A DNA stretch of 64,000 nt from UBA1672 sp050633325 (GCA_050633325.1 JBOEGH010000006.1:124001-188000); one strand, 5' to 3'; positions 8,927 to 17,188 are shown, counted from the stretch's first letter. A program made the numbers and translations. Notes: a model not told the origin generated them from the letters alone.

Positions 8927-9061
8927 ATTTAATCTCCTAAGCTAGGCATAATTTCTGAAATAATTAATTCAACACTTTTCTATCATTTGAATCTTGTGAA
9001 ATCTATTATTATATGAACATATTACAAAAAGCTAAGAATAAAACAGCCTAAGGAAGACGCA

Positions 9062-9913
9062 ATGGTTAGACGTAAAATGATTTATGAAGGTAAAGCGAAA
9101 ACTCTGTTTGAAGGGCCTGAGCCTGGCACAGTTATTCAGTACTTCAAAGATGATGCAACCGCTATGAACGGTAAAAAGCATGATATCATTGCGGGCAAGG
9201 GTGTGTTGAATAATCGTATATCCGCGCATTTAATGACTAAATTAGAGGCCATTGGTATTCCGACACACTTTATGCGTTCTATTAATATGCGTGAGCAATT
9301 AGTGCGCAGCGTTGAAATTATTCCAATTGAGCTGGTTGTACGTAATATAGCCGCCGGATCGTTGTGTAAGCGCCTTGGCCTGAAAGAGGGCGAAATCCTG
9401 CGCAAGCCATTGATAGAGTTCTATTATAAGGAAGATGAACTTAACGATCCTTTGGTAGGTGAAGATCATATCGTTACATTCGGTTGGGCTGATATGTATG
9501 AGCTTGAAGAAATGGTGTCTATGGCGTGGCGCGTAAATGATTATTTGAACGGCCTGTTTTCCGGTATCGGTCTGCAACTTGTTGATTTTAAGCTAGAGTT
9601 CGGCCGTATATGGGGTGAGCATGGAGAGCTGTATATTATACTTGCAGATGAAATATCACCTGATAACTGCCGACTATGGGATGTTAAAACAGGTGAAAAG
9701 CTTGATAAAGATCGTTTCCGTCAAGACCTCGGTGATCTGGTTGAAGGATATCAATATATCGCAGAGCGCTTAGGGTTAATACCTGAGGGCGGTATTATTA
9801 AAGGCGGTAATGTGAATGAGCAACTTTTCGAAGGTTTAGATCAAATTGAAAACGAACTTTCCGAGCGTCGTCGCCTTAAAGCATTAGGTGGTAATCGCCC
9901 AAGAAAAGTATAA
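9062..9913 (+). CDS. purC: SAICAR synthetase
   Basis: Phosphoribosylaminoimidazole-succinocarboxamide synthase joins aspartate to CAIR with ATP in purine synthesis. Visible motifs are KMIYEGKAKTLFEG (nucleotide-binding hairpin), FKDDATAMNG, PIELVVRNIAAGSLCKR and DFKLEFGR, followed by DEISPDNCRLWD with the metal and CAIR contacts. The 283 residues are slightly longer than the roughly 240 of most bacterial PurC because of a C-terminal helical tail after GLIPEGG. A clear ribosome site (AAGGAAG) lies 6 bases before the ATG. It converges on nadK, with 17 bases between the stops. Confidence 0.97.
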   Translation: MVRRKMIYEGKAKTLFEGPEPGTVIQYFKDDATAMNGKKHDIIAGKGVLNNRISAHLMTKLEAIGIPTHFMRSINMREQLVRSVEIIPIELVVRNIAAGSLCKRLGLKEGEILRKPLIEFYYKEDELNDPLVGEDHIVTFGWADMYELEEMVSMAWRVNDYLNGLFSGIGLQLVDFKLEFGRIWGEHGELYIILADEISPDNCRLWDVKTGEKLDKDRFRQDLGDLVEGYQYIAERLGLIPEGGIIKGGNVNEQLFEGLDQIENELSERRRLKALGGNRPRKV

Positions 9914-9930
9914 TAAGAAGACTCTCATTA

Positions 9931-10689
9931 TTATGGAGCGAATTGCTCTTGGTAAATTCGTTCTTCTAAGTGATTGTCAGGGTCGAAAAGAAGTTTTGCC
10001 GAAATTTCTTTTGATTGGCATATGTCTACACTTGTTATGTTGCGGATTTCAAATGAATCTGCTGATGTGCTAACAGGGCGTTCAAGTGGTCTTATAACTT
10101 CAAACTTAACTGAATAAGTGTTGCGTATTAATGCACCGGGCCAACGACGCGGCCTGAACGCACTTATCGGCGTTAGAGGAAGAATATTTGCAGTTAATGG
10201 AACGATGGGGCCATTTGCAGATGAATTGTAAGCGGTACTTCCCACGGGGGTGGAGAGCATAATACCGTCGCAAACCAGCAAAGGCATTCTAACCTCATCA
10301 TTTACAAAGATCATAAGCTTGGCAGAGCTGTGTGTTTGGCGCAGTAATGATACTTCGTTATATGCAATTTTAGAATATGTTTTGCCGTCTATATCAGTAG
10401 CATTCATAGATAAGGGGTGTATTTCATAACTTTGAGCAGCAGAAATCCTTTCAATTAAATCCTGATTTTTATATTCATTGAGCAAAAACCCCAATGTGCC
10501 AAAGTTCAGTCCGAAAATCGGTAAGTCTACATTTGTGAAAGTGTGCAAGGCACGAAGCATCGCTCCATCACCACCAAGCACCACAATAATATCAGCATTA
10601 TCAAGGTCATGGTGTTGATATCGTTCAGATAACTCTTTGAACGCTGCTTGGGGTCTTGGGTTTTGCGATGCGTGGAAATGTATTCTCAT
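9931..10689 (-). CDS. nadK: NAD kinase
   Basis: Phosphorylates NAD to NADP. The diacylglycerol-kinase-fold signature GGDGAMLRALH (catalytic Asp) is near residue 40, NFGTLGFLLNEY follows, and the NAD-binding DGIMLSTPVGSTAYN is in the middle. The C-terminal half keeps the LTPISAFRPRRWPG loop usual in alphaproteobacterial members. At 252 residues it is the short alphaproteobacterial form. It lies downstream of the HTH-pyrE gene on the same strand with a gap of about 70 bases. Confidence 0.96.
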   Translation of the reverse strand: MRIHFHASQNPRPQAAFKELSERYQHHDLDNADIIVVLGGDGAMLRALHTFTNVDLPIFGLNFGTLGFLLNEYKNQDLIERISAAQSYEIHPLSMNATDIDGKTYSKIAYNEVSLLRQTHSSAKLMIFVNDEVRMPLLVCDGIMLSTPVGSTAYNSSANGPIVPLTANILPLTPISAFRPRRWPGALIRNTYSVKFEVIRPLERPVSTSADSFEIRNITSVDICQSKEISAKLLFDPDNHLEERIYQEQFAP

Positions 10690-10760
10690 TCAATTATCCA
10701 TATTTTCCTAAAGCAGATATTGTATCTGCCTATTATAAGGTTATTTTTCTTACCCAGATG

Positions 10761-11693
10761 TTAAACTTCATCATATTCATTTTGCCATTTTACCGGGTTT
10801 TCAAGAAATCTTTCAACTGACTCAAGGGTTTTGGTGTCGAAATAGCTATTTTCTTTTGCAACATCCAATACGTCCCACCATGTTGTTAATGCATGAAGTG
10901 TTATTCCAAGGTCACTCATATTACGCTCGCTAGCATCAAAAATACCATAATGGAACACTACGAAGGCATGTTCTACATTTGCTCCTGCATTTCTCAATGC
11001 TTCAATGAATATTTTTTTGCTTCCACCATCAGTTTGCAAGTCTTCTATCAGGATTACATTAGGTTTTTTGCCGATTTCATTCTTTTCTGGCAATACACCT
11101 TCTATTTGTGCCATACGACCATAACCTTTGGGTTCTTTACGTACATATATCATTGGCTTGTTCATTCGATCTGATATAAACGCGCCATAGGGGATACCCG
11201 CAGTCTCGCCACCGGCAAGTATATCAAGTTTATCAGCACCAATGTCAGAGGTAAGCATACGCGCAGCGTTATCCATAAGGTCGTTGCGCTCTTTCACGAA
11301 TGAGACTAAGCGTCTGCAATCAATGTATACAGGGCTTTTTCTGCCGGATTTAAGCGTAAACGGTTCTGCTGCATTAAATAGAACAGATTTGGTTTCTATA
11401 AGTGCTTTTGCCGCGTTCTGTGCAATTTGTTTTCTGTCTTGTTGGGAAAGTTTACCCTGTGTCGGATTATCTATTAATGAAATGAAATCTGTCATAGTCG
11501 ATTCGGTTACAGATAGAATTTTTGATATGCTTTCCGTTGATGGCCATCTTGGTTTTCCATCAGGGCTTGTTCTTTTACTTTTGTTAAATGACGTTGCATC
11601 AAGTCCCGCCAACTTTGCCAATCCTGATGCTGAATAGCCGTGGGACGATGCTAGTCTGTCAATCCCTTGCCATATTTGTCCGTGCGTAAACAT
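10761..11693 (-). CDS. pyrE: Orotate phosphoribosyltransferase with N-terminal HTH domain
   Basis: Residues about 85-310 form a complete type I PRTase of the OPRTase type: FTLKSGRKSPVYIDCRRLVSF, the flexible catalytic loop RKEPKGYGRMAQIEG and the PRPP-binding VILIEDLQTDGGS (about 213-225). It should make OMP from orotate and PRPP. Unusually, residues 1-75 are a helix-turn-helix unit (ASGLAKLAGLDATSFNKSKR, then RWPSTESISKIL), which I know as the DNA-binding half of alphaproteobacterial S24/LexA-like repressors. The start is set at the Met preceded by AAAGGAAA; a start at 11729 would add 12 residues without a ribosome site. The HTH-PRTase arrangement parallels Bacillus PurR. It is divergent from the phage cassette promoter. 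Confidence 0.93.
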   Translation of the reverse strand: MFTHGQIWQGIDRLASSHGYSASGLAKLAGLDATSFNKSKRTSPDGKPRWPSTESISKILSVTESTMTDFISLIDNPTQGKLSQQDRKQIAQNAAKALIETKSVLFNAAEPFTLKSGRKSPVYIDCRRLVSFVKERNDLMDNAARMLTSDIGADKLDILAGGETAGIPYGAFISDRMNKPMIYVRKEPKGYGRMAQIEGVLPEKNEIGKKPNVILIEDLQTDGGSKKIFIEALRNAGANVEHAFVVFHYGIFDASERNMSDLGITLHALTTWWDVLDVAKENSYFDTKTLESVERFLENPVKWQNEYDEV

Positions 11694-11814
11694 GTTGTTA
11701 TTTCCTTTATTTTTTGTGCTTTTAAGCATGTATTCAGTAATGTTTAAAACCCTTTAGGACATTAGTCCCATTATTACATGAAAACGTAAACAGGAAAATA
11801 ATCCTATTTTTATC

Positions 11815-11860
11815 TTGACATTGTGATTTTGTTGTAGCATAAAGAGAACATAAAGGGAAC
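11815..11860 (+). promoter_or_regulatory. Cassette promoter overlapping a LexA-type (SOS) box
   Basis: A perfect -35 TTGACA (11815-11820) is followed after 16-17 bases by GCATAAA (about 11837-11843) as -10. Overlapping the expected start point is GAAC-N7-GAAC (11846-11849 and 11857-11860), on the other strand GTTC-N7-GTTC. This is the established LexA-binding direct repeat of Alphaproteobacteria. The second GAAC also forms an inverted pair with GTTC at 11867-11870. Operator position over the start point fits repression by LexA. By chance roughly two such repeats are expected in 64 kb at even base composition, but well under 0.01 in this 193-base gap. Confidence 0.65.
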
Positions 11861-11922
11861 AGTTGCGTTCTTTTTTAGTCTGAAACACAAATTCAATAAC
11901 GAAAAGAAGGGAATAGCTGGTC

Positions 11923-12396
11923 ATGGTTAAAATGAAAGCTGATAAAAATGATTCTTATGATGACTGTTGCTTGGTTAAGGGTGCTACTCCTTTTGAAAAT
12001 GCAGAAGAGGCATGGTTCTGGTTCATAGCAGCACAGCAAGCAAGAAATGATGGTGCGCGTATTACAGCAGGTGACGGTTTGTTACGAAGACCCTGTGAAC
12101 CGGTTGATATATTAAAAATACTTGATGGTTTATGTCGAAAAAGACAGCTTTTGCGCGACCATTTGTTGGTTTTGCGTCACTACGGCAGGCGTAATATGCC
12201 GCCGGAGCGCCATAGGGTAAAAGAGGCTCGTGCTTTTTACCTGTGGGAAGAAGCGATGGATCGTCTGGAACCTGCCTTTGAAAGTAAGGGCATTATTACT
12301 AAGCAAAATTGGGTGACTAAACATCTGCATAAAGCCACTCCTGTGTCCGCTGAGATTCAAACCTCACTTTTCGATCAAAAAATGACAGTAGCATAA
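11923..12396 (+). CDS. First gene of phage-like cassette, conserved-looking protein of unknown function
   Basis: A 157-residue mostly helical, Arg-rich protein. A Trp/Phe-rich segment EEAWFWFIAAQQARNDGAR is followed by RRPCEPVDILKILDGLCRKRQLLRDHL, HYGRRNMPP and a helix FYLWEEAMDRLEP. I have an impression of similar proteins in other alphaproteobacterial genomes but recognise no named family. The position directly after the SOS-type promoter and before the structural genes, and the basic helical make-up, would suit a late-gene activator or antiterminator, or a small terminase; none of these is shown. A ribosome site GAAGGGA precedes the ATG. Confidence 0.75.
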   Translation: MVKMKADKNDSYDDCCLVKGATPFENAEEAWFWFIAAQQARNDGARITAGDGLLRRPCEPVDILKILDGLCRKRQLLRDHLLVLRHYGRRNMPPERHRVKEARAFYLWEEAMDRLEPAFESKGIITKQNWVTKHLHKATPVSAEIQTSLFDQKMTVA

Positions 12397-12409
12397 AGAG
12401 GATAATAAA

Positions 12410-12925
12410 ATGACATATTCAAATGATAGTACAACAAAAAGCATTGCAGAATTAATAGAAAGTAAGCGCGATGATAGGCGGGCGTGGGTTGTGTTTACCA
12501 ATCAAACCGATCTGCGGATGGTTGGCATGCTTAAGAAAGGGTATAGGCACTGCTTTATATTGATTAATGATGGTGAACAATGGATAAGCATTGACCCAAT
12601 GGCAAATTATATGGATGTGGTTGTTCATCATGTTCCGTGTGAATTTGATATGCCAAACTGGCTTTTAGAGCGTGGTCACAGGGTTATACCTGCACGCTTG
12701 AATGTCGATGTTAGCCGGGCTGCTCCTCTAATGCTGTTTACATGTGTTGAGGCATGTAAGCGTATTTTGGGCATTCATAAACGTTTTATTTTTACGCCGT
12801 GGCAGTTGTTCAAATATCTGGATCAGAAGAATTCGAAGACGCCGCAAAGGCCGTCTGTTCTTTCAAGGATAAAAAATAATATTACAAGCTTTTTTAATAA
12901 GGGAGTTATTTCATGGGAAGTTTAA
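12410..12925 (+). CDS. Phage-associated protein, possible cysteine-peptidase-like fold
   Basis: A 171-residue protein of the type found just upstream of portal genes in podovirus-like elements. RHCFILINDGEQWISIDPM followed by LFTCVEACKRILGI and FTPWQLFKYL resembles the His- and Cys-containing segments of NlpC/P60-like or papain-like folds. However, the order (His before Cys) and the lack of a clear catalytic set leave this open. It starts 13 bases after the previous stop and overlaps the next gene by 13 bases. No signal peptide. Function unknown; a virion or packaging accessory role is inferred from position. Confidence 0.65.
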   Translation: MTYSNDSTTKSIAELIESKRDDRRAWVVFTNQTDLRMVGMLKKGYRHCFILINDGEQWISIDPMANYMDVVVHHVPCEFDMPNWLLERGHRVIPARLNVDVSRAAPLMLFTCVEACKRILGIHKRFIFTPWQLFKYLDQKNSKTPQRPSVLSRIKNNITSFFNKGVISWEV

Positions 12926-13179
12926 GTTCATCGCCAAAAGCGCCTCAGCAGTCACAAATAGTATATGTGCCGTCGACCCCAGAGCCTTCAAATCCGGTTG
13001 TAGATAATGATTCTGCCAATGTTGATGATGGTGGCGGTAGTTCAGATGAGGCCGTTAAAAACAGACGTCAAAGCCTTTTATCCAGAAATCGCAGCAGATT
13101 CGGAACTATAGCAACTAGCTTTCAAGGGTTTGTAGGAAATGAAAACGCCAATAGTCGAAAGACCTTGTTAGGTGAGTAA
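12913..13179 (+). CDS. Small phage structural-module protein upstream of portal
   Basis: An 88-residue low-complexity protein. A Pro/Ser-rich start (SSPKAPQQSQIVYVPSTPEP) is followed by an acidic linker and a C-terminus GNENANSRKTLLGE. Short proteins with an MGSLxSSPKxP start and an RKTLLG end occur immediately before portal genes in many T7-like podoviruses of Proteobacteria. I know the pattern but not a proven function. It has its own ribosome site (AAGGGAG) inside the preceding gene, which it overlaps, and lies 19 bases before the portal gene. Confidence 0.7.
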   Translation: MGSLSSSPKAPQQSQIVYVPSTPEPSNPVVDNDSANVDDGGGSSDEAVKNRRQSLLSRNRSRFGTIATSFQGFVGNENANSRKTLLGE

Positions 13180-13198
13180 ATGTTAAGGGATTATATAA

Positions 13199-14752
13199 AT
13201 GATTACAGATACAGACAATTTTAGCCCCGATTTAACGGATGCTGATATAGATATTATTAAAATGAAAAGCTTGCTTCGCCGTTATGAGTCTGCGAAAAAT
13301 CGGCGCGATGAATGGACGGGATTGTGGCAGGATTGCTATGATTATGCGCTGCCGCAACGTGGAGGATTTAACAACAGCCTTGCCGCGGGTAAGGCGCGCA
13401 CAAACCATGTATATGATGCAACGGCAATGGATGCTGCTGAACAATTAGCAGCCAGCTTGTTAGGTAATTTAACACCGACATGGTCACAATGGTTTGGTCT
13501 AAAGCCCGGGCCTGATCTATCTAATGCGGAGGCAGATGCTATTGCTCCTGTTTTGGAGAAAGCCGCAAAGGCAATACAAGCTCATTTTGACAGGTCAAAT
13601 TTCTCTGTAGAAATACATCAATGTTATCTGGATCTGGTAGTAGGGGGAAGTGCGGCAATTTCATTCGAAGAGGCAGAACCAGGTGAGTTTTCTGCGTTTA
13701 AATTCGGTGCAATACCTTTGTCACAGATAGTACTGGAAGAGGGTGTGTCAGGATATCTTGACGGTGCATTCCGTACTTTGCCAATGACGTTAGAGCAATT
13801 AATAAACAGATATCCAAATGCAGAAATACCGTCGGATATAATTAAATCTGCAACGAAAGATCCGCAATTGCGCTTTGACGTGTTAGAGGCAGTTGTGCCA
13901 AATGACTTGGTTTTTGATTATATGGCAGTTTTATCTGATGATTTAAATATATATCAAAAAGACCCCGTGGTTTTGCAAACAGGTGTTTTTAATCAATCAC
14001 CAATCATAGGGTTTCGTTGGTTAAAATCTCCCGGAGAAGTATATGGAAGATCGCCTGTGATGAAGGCTTTGCCAGATATAAAGACTGCTAATAAAGTTGT
14101 TGAACTGATATTAAAGAATGCATCTATAGCGGTAACTGGAATTTGGCAGGCCGATGATGATGGTGTTCTAAACCCTGCAAATATTGAACTAACACCGGGC
14201 AGTATTATTCCTAAGGCCATAGGGTCTAAAGGGTTGCAACCCTTAGAGATGCCAGGTCGTTTTGATGTGTCTCAACTTATGCTAGACAGCTTGCAAAGCC
14301 GTATCCGTCATGCCTTGCTAACGGATAAGTTAGCACCCATAGCAGGTGCGCGTATGACAGCAACAGAAGTGTTGGAGCGCTCTGCCGAGATGTCACTGAT
14401 TTTAGGGGCGACTTATGGACGATTACAAACTGAGCTGTTAACTCCGTTGATTAAACGTGCATTCTCAATATTGCGTCGTCGTGGTGAAGTGCCCGACATA
14501 TCATTGGACGGTCGTTTGGTCGCGGTTGATTACCGATCGCCACTGGCACGTTCACAAGGCCAAAGAAACGTTCAAAATACATTGAGCTGGCTGAATACCG
14601 TGCTGTCTATGGGGCCGGAGGCGTCTATGTCTGTTGATATACAGGCGGCAGTAAAGTTTCTAGGAGATGCGCTTGCTGTTCCTAGTGATCTGGTAAGAAG
14701 TGAAATATTACCGGAAGTGGTGAATTCAATAGAGGTCAACCAAACACAATAA
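13199..14752 (+). CDS. Podovirus-type portal (head-to-tail connector) protein
   Basis: A 517-residue portal of the T7-like connector class. The N-terminus RRYESAKNRRDEWTGLWQDCYDYALPQRG and the following segment YDATAMDAAEQLAASLLGNLTP are typical, as are GEVYGRSPVMKALPDIKTANKV and, near the C-terminus, AGARMTATEVLERSAEM. Twelve copies form the ring through which DNA enters and leaves the capsid and to which the tail tube attaches. Length and motifs look complete, with no frameshift. Next come the scaffold and capsid genes, the usual podovirus order. Confidence 0.93.
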   Translation: MITDTDNFSPDLTDADIDIIKMKSLLRRYESAKNRRDEWTGLWQDCYDYALPQRGGFNNSLAAGKARTNHVYDATAMDAAEQLAASLLGNLTPTWSQWFGLKPGPDLSNAEADAIAPVLEKAAKAIQAHFDRSNFSVEIHQCYLDLVVGGSAAISFEEAEPGEFSAFKFGAIPLSQIVLEEGVSGYLDGAFRTLPMTLEQLINRYPNAEIPSDIIKSATKDPQLRFDVLEAVVPNDLVFDYMAVLSDDLNIYQKDPVVLQTGVFNQSPIIGFRWLKSPGEVYGRSPVMKALPDIKTANKVVELILKNASIAVTGIWQADDDGVLNPANIELTPGSIIPKAIGSKGLQPLEMPGRFDVSQLMLDSLQSRIRHALLTDKLAPIAGARMTATEVLERSAEMSLILGATYGRLQTELLTPLIKRAFSILRRRGEVPDISLDGRLVAVDYRSPLARSQGQRNVQNTLSWLNTVLSMGPEASMSVDIQAAVKFLGDALAVPSDLVRSEILPEVVNSIEVNQTQ

Positions 14753-14787
14753 TCAGAATAATTTTAAAAAACTAAGGAGAGTATAAA

Positions 14788-15453
14788 ATGAATAACCAAA
14801 ATAATGATGTTCAGATGGAAGAGAATTTACTTAATGCGGATATCCCAACTAAGTTCAAAAACCCTGAAACTGGCGAGGTTCAAATTGATTTGCTGATGAA
14901 GTCGTATAAAGCCTTGGAGAAGAAACTTTCTCAAACCCCCTCTATACCAAAATCAGCAGATGAATATTGTATAGATTGTTCACATGGAATGTTTGAATCT
15001 GATAGTGAAATCAATCACCGCTTGCATGAAAAAGGGTTTACACAGGATCAGGCGCAAGAGGTGTATAACTTGGCCTCTGAGAAAATGGTTCCTATGGTGC
15101 GCGAAATTGCAGCAGATTTTAAAGCAGAGCGTGAGGTTGAGAAGCTGGTAAACCATTTTGGCGGTGTTGAACAATGGAAAGAGGTGTCCAGACAGCTATT
15201 GTCATTTGGAAGCAAAAACCTCCCCAATGATGTTCTTGATAATTTATCCAGCTCTTACGAAGGTGTTATAGCCCTTCATCGTATGATGAAAGGTGAGGAG
15301 CCAAGCTTACAACGTAATGTAAAGCAAGGGGAGCAATCTATTAATGATGTTGAGTTATCGTCAATGATGCGTGATCCGAGATATTGGAAAGATAAAGACC
15401 CTGCCTATATTGCTAAAGTAACTCAAGGGTTTGAAAACCTATATGGTAAATAG
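14788..15453 (+). CDS. Probable capsid assembly scaffolding protein
   Basis: A 221-residue acidic, helical protein between portal and major capsid genes, the classical place for the scaffold. FKNPETGEVQIDLLMKSYKALEKKLSQ, the middle FTQDQAQEVYNLASEKMVPMVREIAADFKAERE and the C-terminal segment SSMMRDPRYWKDKDPAYIAKVTQGFENLYG match the pattern of T7-like scaffolds, which end in DPxYWxxxDPxxxxKVxxGFxxLxG. It should guide procapsid assembly and then leave. Good ribosome site (AAGGAGAG). Confidence 0.85.
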   Translation: MNNQNNDVQMEENLLNADIPTKFKNPETGEVQIDLLMKSYKALEKKLSQTPSIPKSADEYCIDCSHGMFESDSEINHRLHEKGFTQDQAQEVYNLASEKMVPMVREIAADFKAEREVEKLVNHFGGVEQWKEVSRQLLSFGSKNLPNDVLDNLSSSYEGVIALHRMMKGEEPSLQRNVKQGEQSINDVELSSMMRDPRYWKDKDPAYIAKVTQGFENLYGK

Positions 15454-15465
15454 TCTGTAACGAAT

Positions 15466-15495
15466 AAAACCTTCTTCATATGTGGGGAAGGTTTT
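15466..15495. terminator. Hairpin between convergent scaffold and PilZ genes, probably bidirectional terminator
   Basis: AAAACCTTC (15466-15474) pairs with GAAGGTTTT (15487-15495) around 12 bases. The A4 and T4 ends would give short T tracts in either direction. Confidence 0.55.
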
Positions 15496-15523
15496 CGGTG
15501 TTTATATTATATGACTAATGTTC

Positions 15524-15907
15524 TCAGCTTTGTGATTCTGCGAAACGTTGTGACACGTAATCGTCTACAACTTTTTGGAAGCCGATTTGTGTGCTCTTGG
15601 TAAGGGGTAAATATTGTAATGCAATTTTACCGGGGGATTTTCTGACAATCTTTGCTTTGTGGTCAACTTCCATCATTTCATCACGTAGCTTGAATTTTAA
15701 TGTGAATTCGCAATCTTGACCAATTGAAAATATGCGTTCATCTGCGGTGATTAGCATTCCTCCTGAACTCCAATTTTCAACAGGGTGCATTTGTCCGTTA
15801 ATGATGCTGACACAGCGATCATCAGATCTACGAGCCTCTCTGCGCTTTGATTGTGCGTTCGAGTTGCCTTTTAAAATATCAGAAGATTTCATGACCTTAG
15901 TAAACAT
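15524..15907 (-). CDS. PilZ-domain (c-di-GMP-binding) protein inside the phage cassette
   Basis: A 127-residue single PilZ domain. The RRxxR motif (RREARRSDDR, near residue 22) and the second motif NWSSGGM (near residue 44; the family consensus is D/NxSxxG) are both present, followed by beta strands up to IALQYLPL. It is expected to bind c-di-GMP. It is the only cassette gene on the minus strand, inserted between scaffold and capsid genes and flanked by hairpins and its own upstream gap, so it looks like a moron or host insertion. Its role could be host c-di-GMP signalling or control of the cassette; neither is shown. No membrane segment. Confidence 0.85.
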   Translation of the reverse strand: MFTKVMKSSDILKGNSNAQSKRREARRSDDRCVSIINGQMHPVENWSSGGMLITADERIFSIGQDCEFTLKFKLRDEMMEVDHKAKIVRKSPGKIALQYLPLTKSTQIGFQKVVDDYVSQRFAESQS

Positions 15908-16014
15908 GATTTATTCCCATAACTATTTATGTGGTTAAGATAGAGTTAATTTTTGTTGAAAATAAGGCAAAATTAACTATTAGAGACATTATACGCAGTA
16001 ATATATAAAAAAAC

Positions 16015-16043
16015 TTGACATAATATGAAATTATTCCTATTTT
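16015..16043 (+). promoter_or_regulatory. Strong promoter upstream of major capsid gene
   Basis: TTGACA (16015-16020), 17 bases, then TATTTT (16038-16043). It leaves a leader of about 280 bases before the capsid ATG. With the terminator after the capsid gene this would give a separate, abundant capsid transcript. The 15908-16328 gap otherwise holds the palindrome and the hairpin listed separately, and I see no gene in it. Confidence 0.55.
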
Positions 16044-16097
16044 GGGTAGGTAAAGTCATAAATGTCACTTAATTTAGTGATTAATTTATATCACAAA

Positions 16098-16110
16098 TCG
16101 TGATTCACGA
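16098..16110. promoter_or_regulatory. Perfect palindrome TCGTGA-T-TCACGA in capsid leader, operator-like
   Basis: A 13-base palindrome about 55 bases downstream of the capsid promoter -10. A weaker inverted pair TCACT/AGTGA lies about 35 bases upstream. It has the form of a dimeric regulator site. The binding protein is unknown. Confidence 0.35.
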
Positions 16111-16176
16111 GAATATATTTCGAAATTTTATACCAAATAGGTAACACGGTTTTTCGTGTCTGTAAGGTATGCCACT

Positions 16177-16229
16177 CCAAAAACTCTGTTTTATATAGGC
16201 GTTTATTAACGTTTTTTCAGGGTTTTTGG
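16177..16229 (+). other. Long-stem inverted repeat in capsid mRNA leader
   Basis: CCAAAAACTCTG (16177-16188) and CAGGGTTTTTGG (16218-16229) can form a 12-pair stem with one G-U around a 29-base loop, 100 bases before the capsid gene. A smaller hairpin, ACACG/CGTGT, precedes it at 16144-16159. They could stabilise the transcript or control translation. Confidence 0.4.
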
Positions 16230-16328
16230 TGCTTAACGCCCTTTGTTTGGCCTTAGAGATTTTCAGTTCTTTCAGATAACCAGAAAACGGCTTTTTATAA
16301 ACTCTAAACCAAAAGAAAGAGGTTTAAA

Positions 16329-17162
16329 ATGTCTACAACAATAGATCAAGCCTTCATAAAGCAGTTCGAGCGCGAAGTGCATGAAGCATATCAACGTCAA
16401 GGTTCTAAGCTACGTAATACTGTGCGTACTATATCTGACGTTAACGGTTCCAGTGCCGTTTTCCAAAAGGTCGGTAAAGGAACAGCCAGCACAAAAGCGA
16501 CACATGGCATGGTGCCGGTGATGAATTTGGATCATTCTAGCATTGAGGTTGTACTATCCGATTATTATGCAGGTGATTGGGTTGATCGTCTTGATGAACT
16601 TAAAACAAATATAGATGAGCGTCAGGTTATAGCAAATGCAGGTGCACAAGCTTTAGGGCGTAAAACTGATGAACTTATTATTAGTTCCTTATCAGGTGCG
16701 TCAGATAACGTGATTGCGGATTCTAATACCGGTTTAACTAAGGATAAAATCTTAAATGCATTTGAAACTTTTGGAGAGAATGATGTTCCCGATGACGGCC
16801 AGCGTTTCTGTATAGTTGGTTGGAAACAGTGGAGCGATCTACTGGCAATTGATGAATTTGTTAATGCAGATTACATCGGTGCAGAGAATTTGCCATTTTC
16901 CAGTATAACTCAGGCTAAGATGTTTCTAGGTACTATATTTATTCCGCATTCAGGACTTCCTGTTGATGGTAGTGATATTAGGTCTTGTTATTATTATCAC
17001 AAGACAGCAATTGGTCACGCCGCCGCCAGTGATGTTCAAACGGATGTTTCATGGCATGGTGATCGTGCTTCTCATTTTGTTAATAACATGATGAGCCAAG
17101 GTGCCGGCCTGATTGATGAAGGCGGAATTGTTACAATCAATTGTGATGAGACACCGGATTAA
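16329..17162 (+). CDS. Major capsid protein
   Basis: A 277-residue protein. The N-terminus IDQAFIKQFEREVHEAYQRQGSKLRNTVR and the following VFQKVGKGTASTKATHG, then YYAGDWVDRLDELKTNIDERQVIANAGAQALGRKTDELI, match HK97-fold major capsid proteins of T7-like and roseophage-like podoviruses. It is shorter than T7 gp10A (about 345 aa) but spans the fold. It is preceded by its own promoter and a ribosome site (AAGAGG), and followed by a strong terminator, consistent with high expression. No protease or decoration domain is fused. Confidence 0.9.
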   Translation: MSTTIDQAFIKQFEREVHEAYQRQGSKLRNTVRTISDVNGSSAVFQKVGKGTASTKATHGMVPVMNLDHSSIEVVLSDYYAGDWVDRLDELKTNIDERQVIANAGAQALGRKTDELIISSLSGASDNVIADSNTGLTKDKILNAFETFGENDVPDDGQRFCIVGWKQWSDLLAIDEFVNADYIGAENLPFSSITQAKMFLGTIFIPHSGLPVDGSDIRSCYYYHKTAIGHAAASDVQTDVSWHGDRASHFVNNMMSQGAGLIDEGGIVTINCDETPD

Positions 17163-17188
17163 GCAACTCAATTAATTCTTAGTTTTTG

